Assembly (NCBI GenBank): GCA_023101725.1
Contig: JALJCO010013392.1
Span: 21,800 to 85,799 of the forward strand
Reading direction: 5' to 3'
DNA from: Atherinomorus stipes
Lineage: Eukaryota > Chordata > Actinopteri > Atheriniformes > Atherinidae
Length of the DNA: 64,000 bases
Shown here: piece by piece, positions 58,751 to 64,000 of the stretch
Layout: the number at the start of each line of letters is the position of its first letter
Numbering within the stretch: the first letter of the stretch is position 1
Translations under genes and position numbers: made by a program
The notes under the pieces: generated by a model
The model's input: only the letters and a program-made list of their open reading frames with translations
What the model was told of the DNA's origin: nothing
The model's database searches: none

Positions 58751-58871
58751 GGTTGGAATCAGCGCTGATTTCATTTCATTTCAAATTCAAAGTTTATTTG
58801 TGTAGCAGGTTTACACAATTCTCGTTGGCCACTGTGCTTCACAACAACACCAAAAGTTGTGGAAACATTAA

Positions 58872-59407
58872 AGGTAGAGTCCGAAGTCCCTCCACCGTTT
58901 CTGTTTGCAAACAGCAGCATTCAAACTTAGCGCCCCTCCCTCTCAGGCTAATGGCCGCCCTCGTTCTTCAGCCTCTTCAGCTTCAAGCCTCCTTCAGAGC
59001 TCAGAAGTGGGTAAAAGCCAAACCAATATTAAACCTGGTTTTCCAACGTGCATTATCTCAAGCTCTTACCTTTTCTTCAGTGCATCCGCCGGTTTTTCTT
59101 TTCTTTCTTTCGTTTTCCTTCGAGAGTTCGAGTGACTGCTGTCTGCTCCAATCATGAGCTTATTTCCACACAGCATCATGCTCTTAGCTCTGTCATTGGC
59201 TGGCGATATAAACAGAAATCTCCACCCAGAAACTTCCCGAACACTCCAAAACAAAATGAAAGAGCGAAAGGGGGAGGGGGGGAGAGAGGGAGTTGCATTC
59301 AAACGCACCACTGCACGTGAGTAGAGGCCCAAAGGCGCGGTTTGAGGCTGATTTCACTTACACAAGTCTAACGTTTATTTTCAGTGGGGGAACTTTGGAC
59401 TATACCT
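58872..59407. mobile_element. TTAA-type MITE, family 2, copy 2 (complete, 536 bp)
   Basis: TTAA on both sides (58868-58871 and 59408-59411). Left end AGGTAGAGTCCGAAGTC and right end TTGGACTATACCT are inverted. The inside matches 18254-18740 in order, so the missing right end of that copy can be inferred from here. No transposase. Confidence 0.85.
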
Positions 59408-59411
59408 TTAA

Positions 59412-59988
59412 ACCATCATATATTGGTGGGGTTTCCCAGTTAAGAACATTCTTAAGACTGAAGAATGACTTTAAGAAGATCTTTTAAAAGAAGGGTCACT
59501 AAGACAGTACTGTTTCCCTAGATGCCTTCTTGGTGGTGTTCTTTAGGTCATTGTATTTAACTAACACAAGCCCTGAAAATTTAACCAGACCAATATATAT
59601 ATTTATATTGCTCTGCTTCACAACTCCAAACTCTGCTGAATTTACTTCCTTCTTTACCCATCATGGCTGAACCAATGCGCAATCGCCTGCTAAGCATTGA
59701 AGGACTTTGTCAGAGCATCTTTCAGATCCTTCTTTGAAAGATCTTAATGCCAAGAACAAATCTGGGACACGTGTTTTTCTTAAGAAGAAGCTGAAAGAAC
59801 GTTCTTAGCGCTATTTTATTTTTTAAAATTTTTTTTATGATCTTCCTTACTGAATCTGGGAAACCTGGCCATTGACAGTAAAACAAATATAAAATAAAGG
59901 AATAAACCAGATAGGCTCCATTTCTGTCTAGATTTTTTTTTGAAAGCCAGACAAAAAAGATCAGTCTTCATGCTCGACTTGAACTATC
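59412..59988. other. Non-coding spacer between two TTAA MITEs
   Basis: Nothing recognised; AT-rich with small T and A runs near 59815-59840. Confidence 0.5.
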
Positions 59989-59992
59989 TTAA

Positions 59993-60340
59993 ATGAATAG
60001 TTCACCCTCAGAATTATTTAACTTTATTTTCCACTTACCCTCATGGTGAGCAAGACTCTAAAAATATACTAAATGGCATAGTTTCTAGTAAGTTCTGGAC
60101 GCTACCCACTCAGGACACTTGGATTACATGGGACAAGCAGTATGGAGGAATACTGACAATTTTTTGTGGACTTTTATGGACCTTTTTGGCTCGGACCCTG
60201 GCGAACTTCATTGGGGGGAAACAAGAAGTCGTCCTGATCTCCAGCTGCATTTGACATATTAAAAAAGTGGTCCAGAGTCTTGCTCACCATCAGGGTAAGT
60301 GGAAAATAAAGTTAAATCATTCTGAGGGTGAACTATTCCT
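59993..60340. mobile_element. TTAA-type MITE, family 1, copy C (internally deleted, 348 bp)
   Basis: TTAA at 59989-59992 and 60341-60344. Ends TGAATAGTTCACCCTCAG and GAGGGTGAACTATTCCT are inverted. It keeps about 65 bases of the left arm and nearly the whole right arm of copy B (GGACGCTACCCACTCAGGAC, GAGCCGG-equivalent CCAGCTGCATTTGACAT); the centre is deleted. Clean flanks show it inserted in this form or was deleted afterwards without touching the ends. Confidence 0.88.
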
Positions 60341-60344
60341 TTAA

Positions 60345-60560
60345 GGACTTGGAAGATCTCACAAATGAAGAGAAGCTATTCTAAAGTTTTGAGGCTGCCA
60401 CATAGAAAGCTCGATCTCCTCTGGACTTGAGTCTAGTCATGGCACAACTTGCCTGAGCTGGTCAGCTGATGCTCTGGCTGGAATATTGGGGCGCAGCAAG
60501 TCAGGGGCCAACGACATTTAACAGCAGTCAATAAAATCTTGAAAATGACACGACTATTTA
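60345..60560. repeat. Dispersed fish repeat fragment
   Basis: TTTTGAGGCTGCCACATAGA, AAGCTCGATCTCCTCTGGAC and GGGCGCAGCAAGTCAGGGGC followed by CAATAAAATCTT match a repeat I recognise from many fish genomes. No ends defined. Confidence 0.4.
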
Positions 60561-63500
60561 AAACTCTTTGACTTTCTGTTGCCTTTGCACAAAACATTGT
60601 GGTTTCACAAAATAGGCCCCAAAATTGCACCATGGCAGCAGTTTCCTCTCTTACTTCCTCTTTTCTGTAAGGAGACAGCTTGCGTGATGACATATCAGTC
60701 ACATCCGTCCATAAGGAATTTCATCAGGTGTTACTGCACTGTTGCCTTGCATTACCACGTCCACTTATCATAAACTGTTGGGTTTAACATTAAAAATAAC
60801 AAGAACACAGTCTATTTTATACAAAAACAAAAAGAAATACAATGTATAGTACAATCTGTGAAATAAAACCTCTCATAACGGCATGTTTCAGGAAGAAGTT
60901 TGAAAGCGATCACAAGCTCTGCTGACCTGATCTCAGGCAGCTCTTCCACATTTACTCTGAAACAAGTTAAAGTCCCCTGTCCTGGAGACTGGGGCTACCT
61001 GCAGGTTTATATGCTGCTAAAAGTCCAGATAAGTAAATGAAAGGTCAGAAAGACCTTTAAAAGTCAACAGTAAAATCAGTGGGAGCAAGTGGAAAAGAAA
61101 CTGAAACAGAAGAGATGTCCTCTCTTCCCCTGGATACTTCTAAGAGGAAGGAGGGATGAAGTTTCCAAACTTCTTTCACTTTTTCGTCTCCATTCCACTC
61201 ACAAGTCCTCAGTTTTCTACTCTGGATTGTTACAGAAGATTTTATCTGCACATTCAGGTTTGACTCTTTCTGCTCTTATTGTAATATTTTCTGTAGTTTC
61301 CCAGCAAAAACTTCCATGGAGCTGGCAGGTATGGTCTTCCATCATCAGGTGCTCATCAGTGGAGCATTTAGCTCCTAAAAGGCTGAATATCTTCCAAAAA
61401 GAGTGATTTTTCTTGGTGTTTTGCTTGAAAATAATGTTGCATTGAATTGAATGCAATGCAAACATAAATAGTTGCTTAATAGTTGACTTAGACTTAATTT
61501 CTAGGTGTGCTGATGTCTTGATATTAATAGTTGTAATGAAATCCAACCACCTGGACATGCTGTTTACAGACTGTCTGCTGCATATACCTGTCTCAGCATA
61601 TCCATTAAAAGCACTTCTTGCAAAAGAGGAGGGGGGAAGTGAATCTGTTGCCTTGAGCATTTAACTCTGTTTCAGGAAATATGGAAAACATAGATGGGAA
61701 AAGATGTGCAGGGATTAAGGAGAGTAATGGAGAAACAGAAGAGAAAAGAGTGAGAGAGTGGAAATTTAAGAGAAATGAAGGGAAAGGGTTGTTTTTTTCT
61801 TTTTTACAGAAAAAGTTCAGACAGGGAGAGGAGGTGAAGGGAAGGAAGTATAAAGATGGAAATGAAAGCACTGGAGCATCCCTGGAGAGGAAGTCATCAC
61901 CCTCTCCGCCATACAGCACACCATAGCTGGATTTCTGATGTGCATCTAAACTTAGTTCAACAGTGAAGGTTTTCTTTATTCAGCATTCAGGATCATCTCC
62001 AGAAATAAAGCATGTGAAACACCAGTGACTGACCTCCTCTCCTCCCATCTTATAAGAGCTCCAAATAATCTCACATAAAGAAAAGATTCTTCAACTATGA
62101 AGAAGTCATTGTTCAAATATCTGTGTGACTTCGTCTCATTCCCACAAAGTCCAGCCCCTCTGAGGGCCCGACCTGAGGTTTGTGGAGCTCAACTGTGGGC
62201 AGCTCAGTTAAAATATTAAATTTAATTTGATAATAAATCTAGTTCCACCAGGAGAGATCACATTTCGTCTGTGTTAGTCTCTCTATATGAACTCCCTGCA
62301 AATTTAGAGGAGAATTTAAATCACAAAGCCTCCATTTCCAGTCAATCCAATCTGTAAAATCAGTTCCCAGTTTGGTTTCGGGACACTGAAACTTCCTCTG
62401 CTTTTAAGACTTCAATATCTCTTTAGAAGATCAGATATATGTAGCACTTTTTAAGGCACCGGAGGCCTCTTTACACTGAATCCATTATTCATTCAGTCAG
62501 TCACTGCAGGTGGTGGTAAACTACATGCAGCCACAGCTGTACTGAGACACACTGGCAGAAATATGGCAGCCAGTCGGCCTCTACATGTACAGCCTCCCCG
62601 ACCACTACCAAACATTCAGATGAGGTTAGGAGGGTAAAGTATCTTTCCCATGGACACAACGGTAGAACAAGTGGAATGAGGAGGGATTGAAACTGTCAAC
62701 CTGGCCTGATTACCTGAGCCACAGCCACCCCAAAGTCCCAAAGGCCGAGGATAAACTTGCCTAGTGCTCCTTACGCTGTGAGCCTGATCAAGCTTGTGTA
62801 CAGCCTCTGATTCCACTAGGGAGCGCATTACCCGGGTTTCTGAAGTTCTAGGGTGTATGTAAGCAAAACAGTTACCGTGGCAACAATAAAGGAAAATAAG
62901 TATTTCACTCATTTTGAGATTACAGCAGGAGCATTGTAGATGGTAAAACAAGCTCGCTGTGTCGTGTCTTCCATCACTTCCAAAGCACTTTGAATTGCTG
63001 TGTGCATGAAATGTGCTACAGTATATAAATAAATGTGAAATTTGAAAATCATTTATATCTCTGTAGGTTCTCTGACTTTACATCCAGTCAGTTTGGCCCA
63101 GAGCAATTACTCTCATATTGCAGCTTGCAGACATGTAGCATTTATTTCTGATGACATGGAGAAACAACGCTTCAAGCAAATACAAGATAAGCGAAGCGGT
63201 GACTCAAAAGCAAGTTTGTTTTTGACCTGAGGTTCAAGTTGCTGCGTTTTAGGATGATTGTAGCCCATACAATCTATACAGTCTTTGACCAAGAAATCCC
63301 TTTTAGTGGAAAACATCTTCATATTGGGACCATGGCTTTATAGGGTCTCTGTTTTTTTTTTAAACTGTGTTTTTACCCTTATGTTTTGGAGTTTTTACTT
63401 GGCTTCATAGATGGTATCGGTGTAGAAAGCAGAGTAATGCCAGATGATCATCTCAGGAATATCATGAAACTAACATTTGCACTCTGACCTTCATAGTTCT

Positions 63501-64000
63501 TTCAAGATCTACCACAAAACCGGGTTGGTTTCTGTTGGCTTCAGCATGCAGTCATGGAGGCAAACACTGCAGAAAGCAGCGAAAAAGGCAAAATGACTTG
63601 AAGTGATGTTCATATTTAATGTAATGCCGACATTATCAGAGGTTCTGACTTCTTATATAGAGATCTATTACTAGAACAAAATACTGTATGTATACATAGA
63701 AGTAATAGAAATATTTACAATTCAAATTTTATTGAGTCCATGCGCATGTTTTCACATATTTCGCAAACCAAACTGTTTAAATACAGTAATCACACTAAAT
63801 ATCCCAATTAACCAAAACTATATAAATCTGCCCCATTCATAACTCCCCCTGCTCCAACTCCACCTTTAACTTCCCTCCCCTAGACAAGAACCCCTGGGGA
63901 ACTCTTTTGTTGATACACCACTCCTGGGAGGCAGAAGGTCAGGTAAGTAAAGGCAAGTTTTCCACTATCATGTAAAATGAAACCAGTGCTCTGGTAAACC
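60561..64000. other. Intergenic DNA, nothing recognised
   Basis: No coding exon found. Purine-rich stretch at 61680-61880 explains long open frames on both strands. A retroposon-tail-like fragment (TTTGAATTGCTGTGTGCATG then AAATGTGCTACAGTATATAA) lies near 62988-63035. Open frames such as 61217-61660 (minus, 147 codons) have no domain resemblance. Confidence 0.45.

Noticed and set aside
61217..61660. 147-codon minus-strand open frame
   Set aside because: No family resemblance, no exon signals and several overlapping open frames of similar length in the same purine-rich region.
1..64000. CRISPR arrays, bacterial operons, phage or toxin systems
   Set aside because: Base composition, microsatellites, splice sites, the b3gnt2 gene and the transposon families are all vertebrate; no regular spacer repeats or operon-like gene clusters are present.
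54226..64000. Downstream neighbour gene expected from mammalian order (tmem17)
   Set aside because: I looked for membrane-protein exons on the minus strand and found none that fit; the gene may lie outside the window or the order may differ in this fish.

Overview
The window looks like about 64 kb of a ray-finned (teleost) fish chromosome. It is AT-rich and intron-like, with many microsatellites and the usual teleost mix of mobile DNA: hAT, Tc1/mariner, PIF/Harbinger, TTAA-flanked MITEs, CR1/L2/Rex1-type LINEs, an L1 and tRNA-like SINE sequence. I see nothing prokaryotic, no CRISPR array and no operon.

Only one intact protein-coding gene can be read: a single-exon 397-codon CDS at 46707-47900 (+). 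It is the Golgi N-acetyllactosaminide beta-1,3-N-acetylglucosaminyltransferase 2 (b3gnt2). A strong splice acceptor 23 bases before the ATG means the gene has at least one upstream non-coding exon. The best candidate is a CpG-rich, TATA-containing segment near 7560-7930; if correct, one 38.7-kb intron fills most of the window. A second possible 5' UTR exon with good splice sites lies at 29534-29656. The 3' UTR probably runs to a poly(A) signal at 49347 or 50783 and carries a foldback MITE.

Region by region: 1-2450 may be the 3' end of an upstream gene and holds a clean MITE with a perfect 5-bp target duplication. 2.5-7.5 kb has two MITEs and microsatellite DNA. 7.6-7.9 kb is the candidate promoter and exon 1. 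8-30 kb is intronic sequence with MITEs, microsatellites, a Tc1 transposase fossil and two homopolymer-rich tracts that look like poor assembly. 30.8-44.6 kb is a dense stack of nested transposons: two hAT shells contain a LINE and a Harbinger; next comes a three-layer hAT nest that split a SINE; then a second, opposite-strand LINE copy interrupted by an L1-like insertion with a strikingly cytosine-poor body. 46.7-50.8 kb is b3gnt2. 50.8-64 kb is non-coding apart from transposase fossils and three further MITEs or remnants.

The main points for a second look are the transposon nest, the cytosine-depleted tract, the far-upstream b3gnt2 promoter, the 3' UTR foldback and an unrecognised CpG-rich block at 24.69-25.38 kb. 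I found no convincing new gene system. Repeat-family names are recognition from sequence hallmarks, not database matches.
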